This document shows, piece by piece, positions 39,501 through 50,179 of a DNA stretch of 64,000 nt. Positions within the stretch are counted from its first letter, which is position 1, and each line of letters opens with the position of its first letter. The position numbers were made by a program, and so were the translations under genes. Source of the DNA: Plutella xylostella. Lineage: Eukaryota > Arthropoda > Insecta > Lepidoptera > Plutellidae. The notes beneath the pieces are model-generated. The model was not told where the DNA came from. It worked only from the letters and a program-made list of their open reading frames with translations, and did not search any database. The stretch lies in assembly GCF_932276165.1 (NCBI RefSeq), contig NC_064012.1:12221501-12285500 (forward strand), written 5' to 3'.

Positions 39501-42500
39501 TTTGCTCTACGAGTTTTGGAAATTAACTTTGTTGGACATGTGACTTTTTACCATGGAAAACGAATATTTTTTTTCGCGAATTTGCAAATCTCGTAGAACA
39601 AAAGTTGTTCAGAATGACCCCTTGAGTCATCCCCTTTTGGCTTAGTATAGCCCTTTTGCGACACTATGTATTTACTTTGCTGTCGTCGGGGTTCAGTTGG
39701 CTGGAGGATGCCCGAAACTTATTATCTACACTTTAATACTTGTAGTTACCTTTCTACAAGTAAATACCACATTTGTTTGAGAAAGCTAATCGGGTTCCGA
39801 GTATAGAGTAAAGTGGCACCCCTATTAATTTCTACTCTTTCCTGGTGCCTACCAGTGTAAGTAAGAATTATACTTACTTACCCTAAAATCACCCAAAATG
39901 TACTTGAACATAATTGTCAATAAAGTTGGCGAGTAAAAGTTTATCGACCCACTGTGCAAACTTACATGTGTGCGTGTCACTGCGTGTGCTGTGTGAAGAG
40001 CATTGAAAACCCAAAATTGGTGCGGCACGTCACCCTGTACGGGGCCTTAAAATCAATATTTTGAACCCGGGACAGTCAGTGCATTAATTTTGTAAACGTC
40101 CAATTCCATAAATAGATCTGAAAATAACCGGCCTTACAGAATACAAAGATTTTCTCGTCACGCAGGCGCAAAACTCGCATCGGGGTTTGTGACTAAAATA
40201 GAGTCCTGACCTGATACCTATATTGATTTGTTGTATTTACCGTTACAGTTGATACCTATGAATTTTGAATGCTGGTGCAGCCGTTTCCCACTGTCAAATT
40301 ACGTATATTTTAAAATATGTTTTCATAATCCCTATAATACCTAGGCAACATATACTGGATTCAAAATTTCGCAGCGATCTCTCGTTCGTTAATATTATAA
40401 TTTCGTTGGATTTAAAATTCTACGTATTTACGTTGGAAAGGGATTTGATTTCCACCGGTCAAATGAGATTTAACCCGTCAACGTTTTCAGAATTATTGAT
40501 AGCGAGCGGACCATATACGCTGTATTTTTATTCTCTTTGCATGCTATTAAATAATGAATTGTAAATGAAGCTTAACTGTTTTTTCTTTTGTTTATCTCCT
40601 TGTAGTCTTTTAATCTTGTGTTTTTTATTTATTAACCTATGTTTGCTCGCGCATATTCTATTTTTTTATTCTGTTTTAATCTTTTTCACATTATCTTTTG
40701 AAGCGAAGCTAAGCTTATAGAATTATTTACTGGAAATAATGAAAAATAGAGATCTGAAAAATTATGTTCAGTACCTTTGTTTCCTGAAAATCTCTGGGAA
40801 ATTAATTATGCAACATGCGAAATGGCTTCCATTAAATAATTACTTTTATGTTCTTTCTTTTTTGTGTGTGCTTACAAGCTTTATTCATATTTTATATGTG
40901 ACATTTTTCTTTTTCACTGTACTTAGCCTTTTATAATTTATTTTAGTTCATACTACTGTGTACTACTTTATTATCTGCGTTCATGTTTGTAATAAAAATT
41001 ACTTCTATTAAATATTCTATTTTCTAAAATATACTTGGCTGAGCTATTTTCAATGTTAAACTGATATTAAATACCTGCTGGCAGAACACAATAAGCTATT
41101 TCTATGCAAATATTTCAATTTTAAATGCCTTTCCGAGGGACATACTCTGAAGTGACTTTTCCGTGTTACTCAAAATTGCAAAAGTGTGAAAATATTAACT
41201 TACTTCGTCCTTTGTCTTTTACCCTTTGATATTGCTCTGCTTTGCTCTAACTTTGTTATTGTGTAGTTCTGTCGAAATATGTATGCATGCGAATATACTT
41301 ATTTGATATTACTCGCTTTGCTCTAACTTTGTCATGGTACTGTGTATTTTCGAAACATGCCGGCGAATATATAACTTTGGGATGCATTTATTTGTTTTCT
41401 GAGTACATGGCGGATATTATTATTTTTTCAATTTATGCGTAGTTCCACAAGCTCCCTATTATTTACCTAAAACTTGCTGCTTTACACTGAGTTTAAGCCT
41501 GGTTTAAACGTTTGAATCTGAATGCTTGCGTAACTAAAAATAGCTCGGATAAAATGCTTTCTCCATGGATAAGATTCCTTCCTTTCCTTTTAAAGGCTTA
41601 GCGATGCTCGCGAAGAAAAGCGCTGAATATTTAAATAATATCTCTGCTAAATTTTATCTCATATTTTCTGAGCTATCTGAGACTTCCGTTATTGAAATTT
41701 CTAGAAAGTTTGCGATTTATTATAGATAATAATTTGAAACAATTATGTCCAATAAGAAACATGTAGAACCTTATAGGACCTTGCTTATATGACTAAACGC
41801 TTCTCAAGACGCAGATGCGGGTTCGAATCCCGTCACAGGTGGAAATACCAAGGTGCGTTATAAAATTAGGTAATTATGTTGATGTTGATACCGTTGTTAT
41901 GGTGAAAGAAACCATCGTGATGAAACCTGCACATCATCTATCTAGCTGTGTGAACCAACGAGCTCACAGTTGAATAGTATGTGGAATAATACGTAATACG
42001 GGTATCCTCTAAATATGACAAAAGAGAATATTTTCTTGTTTCCTATTTTTACACAGCGTTTTTGAAATGTTTACTATTACTAAAACTTATTTCTATTGAA
42101 TAATTACGAAATATTTACTAATGGCGAAGTACTTACTTAGCAGCGAAGTAGCAACTATTTTATTATAAAGTAACAACAATGAAAACTAGGTATAATGACA
42201 AAAAAATTAAGCGATTTTCTATTATAAAGAAATGCATGTTTTTGTATTTTTATTTTTTGTCTTTCCAGGTGCTTTTATCGTCTATGTTGATTATGAATAG
42301 CGAAATTTGAATTTGGAAACATGTACGGCAAACTTTAACTGCTTTGTGCTATTTATCACAATCTTGTTTTAATTGTACTATTGATCGTAATATTGAAACT
42401 TATCGTGTTGGATATTATGTGCTTGAATTGAAACCTATTTTAAGATTAAGCTTTAAGTGTCCCTAAACATTTTATTGTGCTTTTTGTTTAATTGAACTTT

Positions 42501-45500
42501 TAATTTTAACTTTTTGTTGAACAAAAACTTTTGTTTAATTGTTACAATTTGTGTTTTTTATTTTTAAATAGCTTGATTTTTATGTTACATTATTATGACT
42601 ATGACAAATAGGGCAGCATACCTAATTTTTGTATCATTGGCTATTGTTTAATAATGTACATTGAGCTAGAGTTAACCATGCAAAGTAACAAGATTGTTCT
42701 GACAAAAGGGAATGTCCGGTTCTTACAGATTTAGAGCACTTTCTTTGATATAAGTGGCAACAGCACACTGATATAAAAATGCCGAACTCTTCTTTGTAAA
42801 CACGTAGTATGAGTGACTTAGACTAGGCCGAAGCAATGTCGTGTCGCTATCGCGCGATACTGAATCAGTGACATAAACGAGTAGCACACTGACTGAATAC
42901 CAAAACGTTTTGAAAACTAAACAAAAGACTTGGGCAATAGATCATTAAAACTTCGCATTTCGTCAAGCAGTATTCTTCTACTTAGTTTGTTAGTGGCAAA
43001 GACTATGTTTGTCTACATGATGATTATGTAGTCAGGATAACTGCATACGCTGACTACACAGGGTGCGCCGAACGCATATAAAGTACTAGCAGTTCCCGCG
43101 AGCTTCGCTTCGCCTTAAAAAGTTTTCCCGTGGGAATACCGCGATAAAAAGTAGCCTATGTTCTTTCTCAGGGTCTAGTCTAGACTATCTGTATACCAAA
43201 ACCGTTTAGTAGTTTTGGCATGAAAGAGTAACAGACAGACAGAAGTTACTTTCGCATTTATAATATTAGTTAGGATTAGGATAGTTGATAGATCACTAGT
43301 AAGGCTACTTTCCTACGCCCCGTACGCTACGAATTCATCCTCAATCCTTTTATGCCTAAACAGACTTAGAGGGGCCGCTATATTCAGGTAGCATACACAA
43401 CTGTAGTATAATATGTATGATGACCCGAAGGGGTAATCAGGGGTCGTTCACGAGCCCCCATGATCGCTTCGCGAGCCGTATCGCCGTTTATGAATGAGTA
43501 AAGAGCACTTAGGAGAACCCGCACTATACTCTGTGAGACTCTGTCCATTATATTATTGGTTTTTTGACATTCGAAATCCCATATATATTTGATGACTGCA
43601 AAGGAAATAAACCAACTTTACTTACCAGACATAAGGAAACGTCAAAAATGCAATAACATAGTGGAAGCTCTATAGGTTGTCAAATATTTCTCTAACCAAT
43701 CAAACCGCTAACAATCCCCCACCTTTCCAGATTCAGCTCTCACGTGGTACTACGCATGCACGCCGTCCCCTACTGGCAACTAGTGGGGGGGCTGTTCGCG
43801 AAGATGATCCACTCCATCTCCACCAAGCTGAACCCGGAGGACATCTTCCACGCGGTGAAGCCGCCCTTCTTCACGCTCGACCACCAGCACGATAGCTCCG
43901 AGTTCTTGGGGTAAGTTCACAGTTGGGTTAAACCCTTAATTGGGCAAAATGTTTATGGATCCCGTTATGAACGTTATCCCATTGGTTAAGGGCGAAAAAC
44001 AATTAAACATTTGAAGTAGTCATGCCCTATTAAGGGTTAAGTGTTTCACTAGAGCGCCTGGAATTAGCCTGAATAACTATTTGAGAGATGGGTAGTTAAA
44101 ATGGTTTCGTAACTATGTATAGGCCAATAAAAAAAAATACGTTTAGAGGCATCACAGTCTAGAAAGCGTTCTACTACTCTTGTCTGTACGTGGTTTTCAC
44201 AGGGAACTTGTCTATCCAAACACACTTTATTATTTATTTACCCACATAGTAAACTAACTACCCACTTCCACAGATACCTATTCGAACTCTTACACACGTA
44301 CGAGCATGTATCCGACGTGAACTTCGACTACTCGCGGCCGCACGCCATCCACTGCGGGCAGCTGCGCTCGCTGCCGGCGCGGCCCGCCGCCAAGCCCACC
44401 ACTAGCAAGGCGGAGGCCACCAGGACCAGGTCCTCGCCCAGGTAACTATACTGTATTCATTCTTATTTGACACAAAAGGACAAAATCAATCATTTTTGAC
44501 ACAACACATCTTAGCGTTATCATATCTGCGCTCGCTGCCGGCGCGGCCCGCCGCCAAGCCCACCACTAGCAAGGCGAAGGCCACCAGGACCAGGTCCTCG
44601 CCCAGGTAATGATGAATGGCTTTTGTTGGGTTACCGCCACCTAACGTTAGCAATTAACTATCCTAGCAGCGTCGCTCGCTTGTCTACTCTGACGTAACTT
44701 GTGTGGATCTGACCGATGTTTTGTGGTACGGAAGCAGAACAAAGACAAGTATTCGTTCGTCCGTGTAAGCTTGATCCACAGAGTCACGGGAAAACGTTAC
44801 CGTTTACCTACTCTTTATATATATGATCACATGGTCGTATCTTAAACTAGGTAAAGGAAATTAATGAACAAACTATAATTATGATAGATTAAATTAAATT
44901 GTGTGTCTATAAATTGATCGTGCATTTGTTCCAGTCACGACCATGACAACAACAACGAGCCGGGCGGCCGGCGCTCCATGTCGCCGCGCCCCGGCGGCAG
45001 CGGCGTCGTCACGCGCGCCGGCGGTAATGTAGCATACTCTCACCATCTTTGATAAACAATACTAACTAGATGGACTGTCACAGACAAATACTGACAAACC
45101 GAGACAAACGTTTTAAGTTCAACCTGATGACAACTATTGTACCAATGATTATAGTAACAAGTAACAAGCTCTCATGGAAAGCCAGGTGTTGATTGTCGAG
45201 ACGTTTTTTTTTGCACCTATACTACATCTAGTTCGTATTGTTTATCAAAGTTCGCTACCATCATGAGATCGTAGTTGTCCACTACTGGACATTATGTGCC
45301 CAAAGAGTGCCACAACAGTCCTTGTCCTTCCTCATCTATACACTGGTTGTTTTTATTTTTGTGATAGACCTAAGGCACCGCACCCCAGAGGCAGAGTCTC
45401 CAGCTACTAGAGGTATATTATATACTGAACTTGCATTTCCCCCGCAGGATCCGGCAAGCGGATATCCCCGGGCCGCTCTCCCGAGTGCCTGATGCCGCCC

Positions 45501-46631
45501 AAAAAGCGCCCGCGCATGCACATGGTCGAGCCGACCTTCTTGCGACAAAACTCCTTCGTCGACAGCCTTTTCGGAGGCGTCCTTCTCACCAGAGTCGAAT
45601 GCTCGCAATGCCAGATGTCATCGCTATCCCGGGACGTCTTCAGGGACCTTCAACTAGCGTTCCCGGAGAAGCCCGAGCCCGGGAAACAGCATTGCGTGCA
45701 AAGTCTGCTCGAGTTTTACTGCTCGAAGGAGCGAATGACTGGCGACAATAGATATGACTGTCGCGACTGCGGGCAACTGATGGAGGCCGAGAGAAGCGTG
45801 CTGATCGAGACGCCGCCGAAACATCTCATTTTGGTGTTGAAGAATTTCAGGTGAGATGGGTTTAGAATGTCTTCAAGAGAAAGTTGCGACTCTACGTCGT
45901 ATTGCATGGCATTACGATGGATCGTAGTTTTGTATAGTTGTGAACCTTTATGAAGTCTCTTGATATTACTAGATATAGTGATGAGAAAATTCTAACAAGA
46001 GTTTAAATTCCAGATTCGAGGCGAAGCGGCAATCGCAGACGAAACTGATGCACCCGATGCACTACAACAGCACCATCACGCTGCCGACTGTCCGCTCGCA
46101 GGTGAGTCCGAGCTAGGCGGTGACTAGCACTAGACTTGGACTAGGATTTGTCACCATTAGCCGGTCATATGCTGACGGTGACTGCTGCCGGTTGCGCCAA
46201 ATTTGTATATAATTTGATACTTCGCTGGCGGTGGCAACTTGCATTCCTATTAAGTCACCTTCGATTTCTCCTTCAAGTTCCAGCGCTAAAACTTCCACTA
46301 TTCACAGACGGACCACGCGACCTACCAACTGTACGCGGCCGTGATCCACGCCGGCACCACGCTCGACTCGGGCCACTACTTCACGCTGGCCAAGGACAAC
46401 GACCAGTGGCACATGTACAACGACGACGTCGTCACCCCGAGCGACGAGGGCGAGCTCAACGCGCTCACCAACTGCTGCACCCCGTACATACTGTTCTACC
46501 GCCGCACTGACGTCGAGGACGTGCCCACCCCGCGCATGCAGGAGATGCCCGAGAAGGTCCAGGAGATCGTCATGTCCCACAACAAGCACTTCATCGAGAG
46601 CATGCGCCAGCTCCGCGGGCAGCGCCCATGA
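27513..46631 (+). CDS. USP38: USP35/USP38-type ubiquitin-specific protease, 13 exons
   Basis: Exons 27506-27669 (ATG 27513), 29421-29579, 30498-30654 (start uncertain), 33057-33126, 34677-34835, 35688-35846, 36597-36796, 43731-43910, 44274-44441, 44935-45023, 45448-45850, 46014-46101, 46308-46631 (TGA). Phases agree; 770 residues from this ATG. Exons 2-6 give the helical HEAT-like N-terminal half typical of USP35/38 (for example FDILIEVSIDNIERM). The catalytic Cys box is GLLNLGNTCYMNSVMQALL in exon 7. QHDSSEFL, zinc-type CSQC/CRDC pairs and the His box SGHYFTLAKDNDQWHMYNDD follow, so the triad looks intact. A Gly/Arg-rich insert carries a basic, NLS-like PPKKRPR. The family removes ubiquitin; the fly orthologue regulates apoptosis, as I recall. 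Vertebrate members are about 1000 residues, so an upstream exon (candidate at 24965-25158) may be missing. Confidence 0.85.
27704..27739 (+). repeat. exact 36-bp duplicate of USP exon end plus donor
   Basis: Bases 27641-27676 (GCACTGTCAGGACATCGTCA through CTCGGTGAGTT) recur identically 63 bp downstream. Either donor could be used. Use of the second would read through the first donor and meet an in-frame stop in some frames. Confidence 0.85.
28738..28790 (+). repeat. SINE-like fragment
   Basis: CGTGGTGGGAAATGGTCCAA followed by GCT matches the reverse complement of 49895-49925 in the tRNA-derived element further right. It is a fragment only. Confidence 0.45.
28955..29100 (+). repeat. two decayed duplicates of the acceptor of USP exon 29421
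   Basis: CACTATCCAAACC with TGTCTCTTTCC occurs near 28950-28985 and again at 29030-29065, where it is followed by CCCACAGCGTGTACGTTCAT and CGGTAAAG. The functional copy (GAACTATCCAAACC, CTCTCTCCCGCAG, CCCGCACGTCCATCGGAGGG) is at 29374-29440. The upstream copies include the first ~15 exon bases. Confidence 0.65.
29155..29296. repeat. inverted-repeat element between acceptor duplicates
   Basis: Left end AACAGCATGCGGA, right end TCCGCATGCTGTT, with further arm matches (ATCACGCACG against CGTGCGTGAT). It lies in the intron just upstream of USP exon 29421. Confidence 0.65.
29668..29815. repeat. MITE, second copy of the 11875 family
   Basis: Ends ACCATACTCTATTAGATC and ATCTAACAGACTATGGT. The internal CTTTTGACACATCTGTCAAG and ATGGAGATGACGTATAATTG match the 11875-11996 copy. 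Confidence 0.65.
30718..30785 (+). repeat. dispersed lepidopteran-type repeat fragment
   Basis: CATCACGACCCATCACGTCC, GGGGCACGGGTCTCCTTCGA and AGGGATTTAGGCC match 2699 and 13229. It lies in the 2.4-kb intron after USP exon 30654. Confidence 0.55.
31167..31285. repeat. MITE family GAGTTGCA, copy 2
   Basis: The central TTGCTTTGGCGGTACACAGA and TAGATTTAATGCCGATATTA, with the ends GATTTGCAC and GTGCAACTCG, place it with 27068 and 57078. Confidence 0.65.
31637..31733. repeat. MITE with CCCCCTTATTCATA termini
   Basis: CCCCCTTATTCATA at the left and TATGAATAAGGGGG at the right are perfect 14-bp inverted repeats 97 bp apart overall, with TTA on both sides. A typical small non-autonomous element. 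Confidence 0.75.
31930..32080. repeat. MITE with GGCTTGTTTTTTCAATAG termini
   Basis: Left end GGCTTGTTTTTTCAATAGCC TGATAAAAG; right end TTTATCAGACTATTGAAAAA TCAGCC. The arms are about 28 bp and the unit about 150 bp. It lies in the USP intron. Confidence 0.7.
32304..32444. repeat. MITE with GGCCTGTTTCA termini
   Basis: GGCCTGTTTCAAAATGTCTG G at the left is inverted as CCAGACATAGTGAAACATGC CC at the right. The unit is about 140 bp, in the same intron as the previous elements. Confidence 0.7.
33186..33290. repeat. hairpin element, TATATCCCATTCCACGGGG arms
   Basis: TATATCCCATTCCACGGGG followed by AAAGACATCTGA is inverted as TCAGATGTCTATCCCCGTGG AATGGGATATA. An inner stem CCCTTATTA/AATAAGGG surrounds a 6-bp centre. 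The whole 105-bp unit could fold into one long hairpin, 60 bp after the donor of USP exon 33057-33126. Confidence 0.75.
33667..33902 (+). repeat. two ~119-bp tandem repeats
   Basis: Units start at 33667 and 33786, both with ATAATATTGT. They share CTAATTTTGCAT, GTATTTTCTACA and AATTCCATACAT. It is intronic, with no coding frame conserved between units. Confidence 0.7.
34118..34300 (+). repeat. Helitron-like (Lep1-type) element fragment
   Basis: TAATATTATGAACGCTAAAG, TTGTTACTCTTTTACG and CTACTCAACGGATTTTCATG match the head of the elements at 50636-50855 and 43086-43278 (reverse). The characteristic CTAGT tail is missing. Confidence 0.5.
34324..34458. repeat. MITE with GGGCCACTTGCA termini
   Basis: GGGCCACTTGCAGAAACATA at the left and GGTGCAAGGGGCCC at the right are imperfect inverted ends. 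AAATCTAGATTTAGTGTTAA and ACCCTAAATCTAGATTTAA form inner arms. Confidence 0.65.
35951..36152 (+). repeat. two extra partial copies of USP exon 35688-35846 with its donor
   Basis: Copy A (about 35955-36000) repeats CATCGCGGACAAATACGCCA GTGTGGTGAGAG. Copy B (36076-36152) joins the exon's first bases (ATATCGCCCCACGAGGTCAC) to its last ones (CCCGTGCGGACCAACCCGCG to AGTGTTGTGAGAG), an internally shortened copy. With the AG before ATATCG as acceptor it would be a 75-bp, phase-0, stop-free exon. Flanking intron sequence (GATATCTGCG..CCCCGGAT) is duplicated again at about 36293. Confidence 0.75.
38620..38755 (+). repeat. dispersed repeat ATCAGCTTGATATCTTTACCCG
   Basis: GAAATATCAGCTTGATATCT then TTACCCGTTTC, AGATCCTATAACGGTTGC and CGAAACCCTAAAA parallel 50180-50290 (GATCCTATAAGGGTTCC, CGGAACCCTCAAAAA). 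It is probably the 3' end of a retroelement; the class is uncertain. Confidence 0.55.
38829..39065. repeat. long-arm foldback element (~240 bp)
   Basis: Arms of about 90 bp: AAATTATAAACAAACAAAAA, CCCGACTGCACGCTAAAAAT and GAAAGTATCGTAGGCGGGGA on the left are inverted as TCCCCGCCTGCGATACTTTC, TTTTAGCGTACAGTCGGG and GTTTGTTTATAATT on the right, around a ~45-bp centre. Transcribed RNA could form a near-perfect hairpin in the 6.9-kb USP intron. Confidence 0.8.
39486..39623. repeat. inverted-repeat element, GGGGTCATTCTGAAC arms
   Basis: GGGGGTCATTCTGAACTTTT GCTCTACGAG is inverted as CTCGTAGAACAAAAGTTGTT CAGAATGACCCC. It lies next to GGCTTAGTATAGCCC, linking it to the TATACTAAGC family at 5341 and 54061. 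Confidence 0.65.
41785..41865 (+). repeat. tRNA-derived SINE-like fragment
   Basis: TATGACTAAACGCTTCTCAA then GATGCGGGTTCGAATCCCGT includes a clear B-box (GGGTTCGAATC). The acceptor stem does not pair and no A-box with correct spacing is evident, so this is not a tRNA gene. It shares CTTCTCAAG and GATGCGGGTTCGAATC with 50020-50100. Confidence 0.55.
43086..43278 (-). mobile_element. Helitron-like (Lep1-type) non-autonomous element
   Basis: On the minus strand it runs from ATATTATAAATGCGAAAG through TTACTCTTTCATGCC and TAGGCTACTTTTTATCGCGG to CGAAGCTCGCGGGAACTGCT AGT, ending CTAGT. The same family is seen at 50636 (+). The Helitron assignment rests on the CTRRT end and my memory of the family. 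Confidence 0.55.
44526..44612 (+). repeat. near-exact duplicate of the end of USP exon 44274-44441 with donor
   Basis: Bases 44362-44448 (CTGCGCTCGCTGCCGGCGCG to CCCAGGTAA) recur 164 bp downstream with one substitution (GAG to AAG). The copy stays open in the coding frame and keeps a good CAG|GTAATG donor. CATCTTAG at 44505-44512 could serve as acceptor. Confidence 0.85.
45255..45335 (-). mobile_element. LINE 3'-end remnant
   Basis: The reverse complement contains GAGGAAGGACAAGGACTGTTGTGGC-like sequence and TAATGTCCAGTAGTGG, as at 4925. It lies in the intron before USP exon 45448. Confidence 0.45.
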
Positions 46632-48475
46632 CTAAGAGCCACTCGCTTCAACGAGCTGCAAACTCGAGAGATGATAAATTACGACATGCGCTGCTACTAC
46701 GGAATGATACCGCTAGATCTGACCACTGGAGACAAGAACGGACCGATTACTGCTTAATGACACAAACGAGCGCAAAGCACCCTGTAGCTAGTAGTGTTGA
46801 TGTTAGCCCCGCCTGCCGCGTGGAGTGAATAATTGTTTGTTTCGACGTGGTAAGAAGATAATGTAAAATATAGAGAAAGCAATAAAAACGATTTTCCCTG
46901 TGACTTTATTATTGTTATTATTATTAATAAAGTATATGACGCGTATTTTACATGAATGGACAAGAGTATTGACGGAAATGAACAATTATTCGCTCCTTGC
47001 AACCGATTTCCATAGATAGTCCGCACTTGAACACTGGGTGTGCTATATTAGATCTTCCCCTGACCCCCAATAAGCTTTTACAACGGCCTGTAACTATAGA
47101 TTCAGATATATCTTGATGTTTATATGTTATATTATGATAATAAATTAAGAGCTATTGGTATAATCATATTTTCAGTACGTTGATTATTTTTATCGTCGGA
47201 TATATGTATCGGCAGCACTGCAATTGTTAAAATTTGTTTATATGATTATATATGTATATATATTTTTATAAGACAACTTGTGCTTTAAGTTTACGATGTT
47301 GGGTATTTGGTAAAAAGGGTTAGTGATATTGATATGAGAATGGCATAGTAATTTTAAAGTACAAGTGAACTTAGCCATATAATATTGTATTTTATATAGT
47401 TGTAAATATTAGTTTTATATACCCTGAGGTATAAAAGTTTTTTGCAAGACAATTCTTTAGTTAGTTATATCTTGGTTATATCATATTTTTACACGCATAT
47501 TTTTCATTTTATATATACTTGGTTTTTAAATTAATGTTTGAACTAGTTAACTTGTCTAAGTACCTAGATCTAAGATCGGTGATAGTGCGACATAAGACAG
47601 GTAGATACCTACATCGCGAAAACTTTATTTTGTATAACAATAAGGGGCCGTCACAAAGCTTCTACTTGTCGCGATTCACTCACCTGTGGAACCGGCCCCT
47701 AAAGAAAAGTTTTAAAATTGACAATTATTTTCTCTGACTTGTAATATACTTTTTTCTTTGAATTGTAACATATATTTTGGTTTCTAAGGAAATTATGCAT
47801 GCATATAATTATTATTATTTTGACAAATATATATGTTTTATGTCGTACTTAACACGCGGCCAGTTAAACTGTCGCCGCATTAGGTAAATATGGTTCTATG
47901 TGATTAAATGTTGAGTATAGAATATAAAGAAATAGTTTCAACCACCATGCTTGAGAAGTAAACCATACCAACGGACCCTGTAGAAAATAGGAAGTCAATT
48001 AGACTTCATAGATGTAAACTCTTGCAACACTCCTGAATTTCAAGGCATACTTGAATTAGTAGATACCTATATACATAATATTATGGATATATATTGATTA
48101 AGTAAATGCTCTGCGTAAATAATGTTTTCGATTTGGGATCATGGTTAATATTTCCTATGCATTCTATAAGATTGATCTATGTTCTTTGGTTTTAACTTTA
48201 CCATCATTTATATTGTTGAAATATGCACGAGTTTTTATTTTCCTGACGCTATGTAAATAGATAAAGCATATATCAAGTTTATATATATATATATATGTAT
48301 GCTTTTTATTATAATAAAGTTTAGTAAATAACACATATTACTGTTAATGTTGTACCATATAAACGAAATTAGAAATCGGCCCAATTAACATCCATGGAGC
48401 CACATTTTAAACATTTGTTAGATTTATGATATAATTGATTTACCTAATGGAATAAATAAATCGTTTAAAATGCAT
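46632..48475 (+). other. probable 3' UTR and downstream flank of the USP gene
   Basis: AT-rich, no coding exon. Poly(A)-type signals: GCAATAAAAACG near 46880, TAATAAATTAAG near 47140, TAATAAAGTTTAG near 48313, GGAATAAATAAATCG near 48450. A (TA)n run is at about 48279-48296. Confidence 0.5.
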
Positions 48476-49014
48476 TGAATATGTTTTTAACTTTTTCAAG
48501 TACATACTACCCAATTACGATCTATATGTATAACATGACCAATTTTTTGTTTACATTTACCTAATCTTGAAATCATTAGTTTTAATGTTTTATTACTTCT
48601 ATGATTTTAATCGGTCGGTTTCTTTTAGTCAGAAACGTGGTTTCAAGCTATCAACGTAAAAGTGCTCAATCAATGAGATGGCGATAATACAACTTTTTCC
48701 TTGGGGGCATACCTACTCCTAGATGGAGTAGGCACGCACGCAACCAAGGAACATCAGAGTCGTGAGCACAAGTTTCGATGCTCCGTTAACGTTGCGTATC
48801 GTCAACTGTCACTGTCAAAGTGTAAGGCAAAGTGGCAAAGTTAGTTCCAAAAGTGACATTTGTTTTTTCCATATGTTAGGTGGAATTTCCCCAAACTAGA
48901 CGTATTTAGTTACCTTGTCATAAAATTTGTTTTAAATACGTTTAGCGTTTGGTAAAAGTGACCCTTCGTGTAGATTCGAAAATAGTATCGAATAATATGC
49001 TCGCGGCTCAGTAC

Positions 49015-49166
49015 GGTCACGGTCAGCTGCGTAAGTAGCTCTATTTTTTTTTTGTACACTTTTGTACTTTGTCAAACTATCTATACTTAACAAGATGAAG
49101 GAATCGGCAGTTTGGGAATTTGGCAAGATACGAAAGTGTATAGCTACTTATGCAGCTGACTGTACT
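49015..49166. repeat. MITE with GTCAGCTGCGTAAGTAGCT arms
   Basis: GTACGGTCACGGTCAGCTGC followed by GTAAGTAGCT is inverted as AGCTACTTATGCAGCTGACT GTAC. The centre is AT-rich and about 100 bp. Confidence 0.7.
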
Positions 49167-49849
49167 TCTCACGAGAACACGATACCATATTTATTATCTT
49201 TATTTTGAGCTTTTTCAAAGAGAAAGATATCAGTCGTAGTCTATGAGCTTTTTATAAAATAGTCTACGATAACACAGAAAAAGTTACTGACTGTCCCACT
49301 TACACTGTAATTAGTAATCTTACGGAATTCTGACAGTTATCAATTTTAGACAAATCAGAGATCACAAACCTTTTTGGGCTGAGCACTTTTTCAATACGAG
49401 TCTGGACATCTGAGACTATAATATATTTTTTTAAATCCCTGTATCCATTTTATTAAGTGCGGCGCTCCAAATTAAAAGGGGATTTACCTACGGTAAGAAA
49501 TAATTACCGTACCTAAATATATCACAAACAGTGAAAAATACAATTAAAGATAATCTCAATTATCTTATATACGAGTAATTATCGCTGTCGTAGAAAATAT
49601 ATCTAAAAACTACTAGTAATTCTTTTTGAAACGGTAGCCGTAGTACGTAGCCTAATGAAAATCAGTCAATGTGACAGATGCATCGTGACAGTCATTGACC
49701 TCAGAAAAAATATATCTCATAAACCTCTTTTGTGATAGCTATCACCATAAAGTATCACATCATAGCACTTCCACGTCCATATCTTGAAAACTCACTAACC
49801 GATTTTGATGAAACCTACACTTGGTTCCTACGGTCGGAGGATCCTCCCT

Positions 49850-50105
49850 TTGCCATGGGGAAGCGCCTCCAGCATCTCCATACTGCCTTCCTAAGCTTGG
49901 ACCATTTCCCACCACGCTGATCTACATGATCAGCGTGATTCACATATCTAGATGTTTTCCTTCTCCGTAAGAGCGATGGTATACATTGTACTTAAATTCA
50001 AAGAACTCATTGTTACCTACATGTCAGCGCCGAGATTCGAACCCGCATCTCTTGCTTGAGAAGCGGGCGCTTACCCGACTGAGCCAGTTGGACTCGCGCA
50101 CTGAG
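49850..50105 (-). mobile_element. tRNA-derived SINE-like element
   Basis: The minus strand carries TGGCTCAGTCGGGTAAGCGC (A-box-like) and GATGCGGGTTCGAATCTCGG (B-box), spaced about as in a tRNA. A tRNA-unrelated body follows, with CGTGGTGGGAAATGGTCCAA, which is found again at 28738. The acceptor stem is imperfect, so a SINE is favoured over a tRNA gene. Confidence 0.55.
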
Positions 50106-50179
50106 TGTTCCGTACAAGTCTACTTAATTACCTGAGGTAGTTTTCCTTTTAATTTCATCATAATTATGTACATCTATAC

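Larger units (their letters stand above)
36797..43730 (+). other. 6.9-kb USP intron with repeats, no host exon recognised
   Basis: It separates the Cys-box exon from the next catalytic exon. It contains long hairpin elements (38829-39065, 39486-39623), a SINE-like piece near 41790 and a Helitron-like piece (43086-43278). Several stop-free frames occur (for example 40265-40564 and 40739-40936), but they are AT-rich, low-complexity and lack protein features. Confidence 0.6.

Noticed and set aside
40265..40936. Two stop-free plus-strand frames in the large intron
   Set aside because: AT-rich codon use unlike the host exons, no recognisable domain, and phases that would not join the flanking USP exons sensibly.
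41790..41860. tRNA gene on the plus strand
   Set aside because: A clear B-box but no complete cloverleaf; the 5' half does not pair.
48279..48300. TATA-box-rich promoter
   Set aside because: It is a simple (TA)n repeat in the USP 3' flank with no gene starting nearby.
50010..50105. tRNA gene on the minus strand
   Set aside because: A- and B-box-like sequences are present, but the acceptor stem does not pair and the element continues into SINE-like sequence shared with 28738. A tRNA-derived SINE is favoured.
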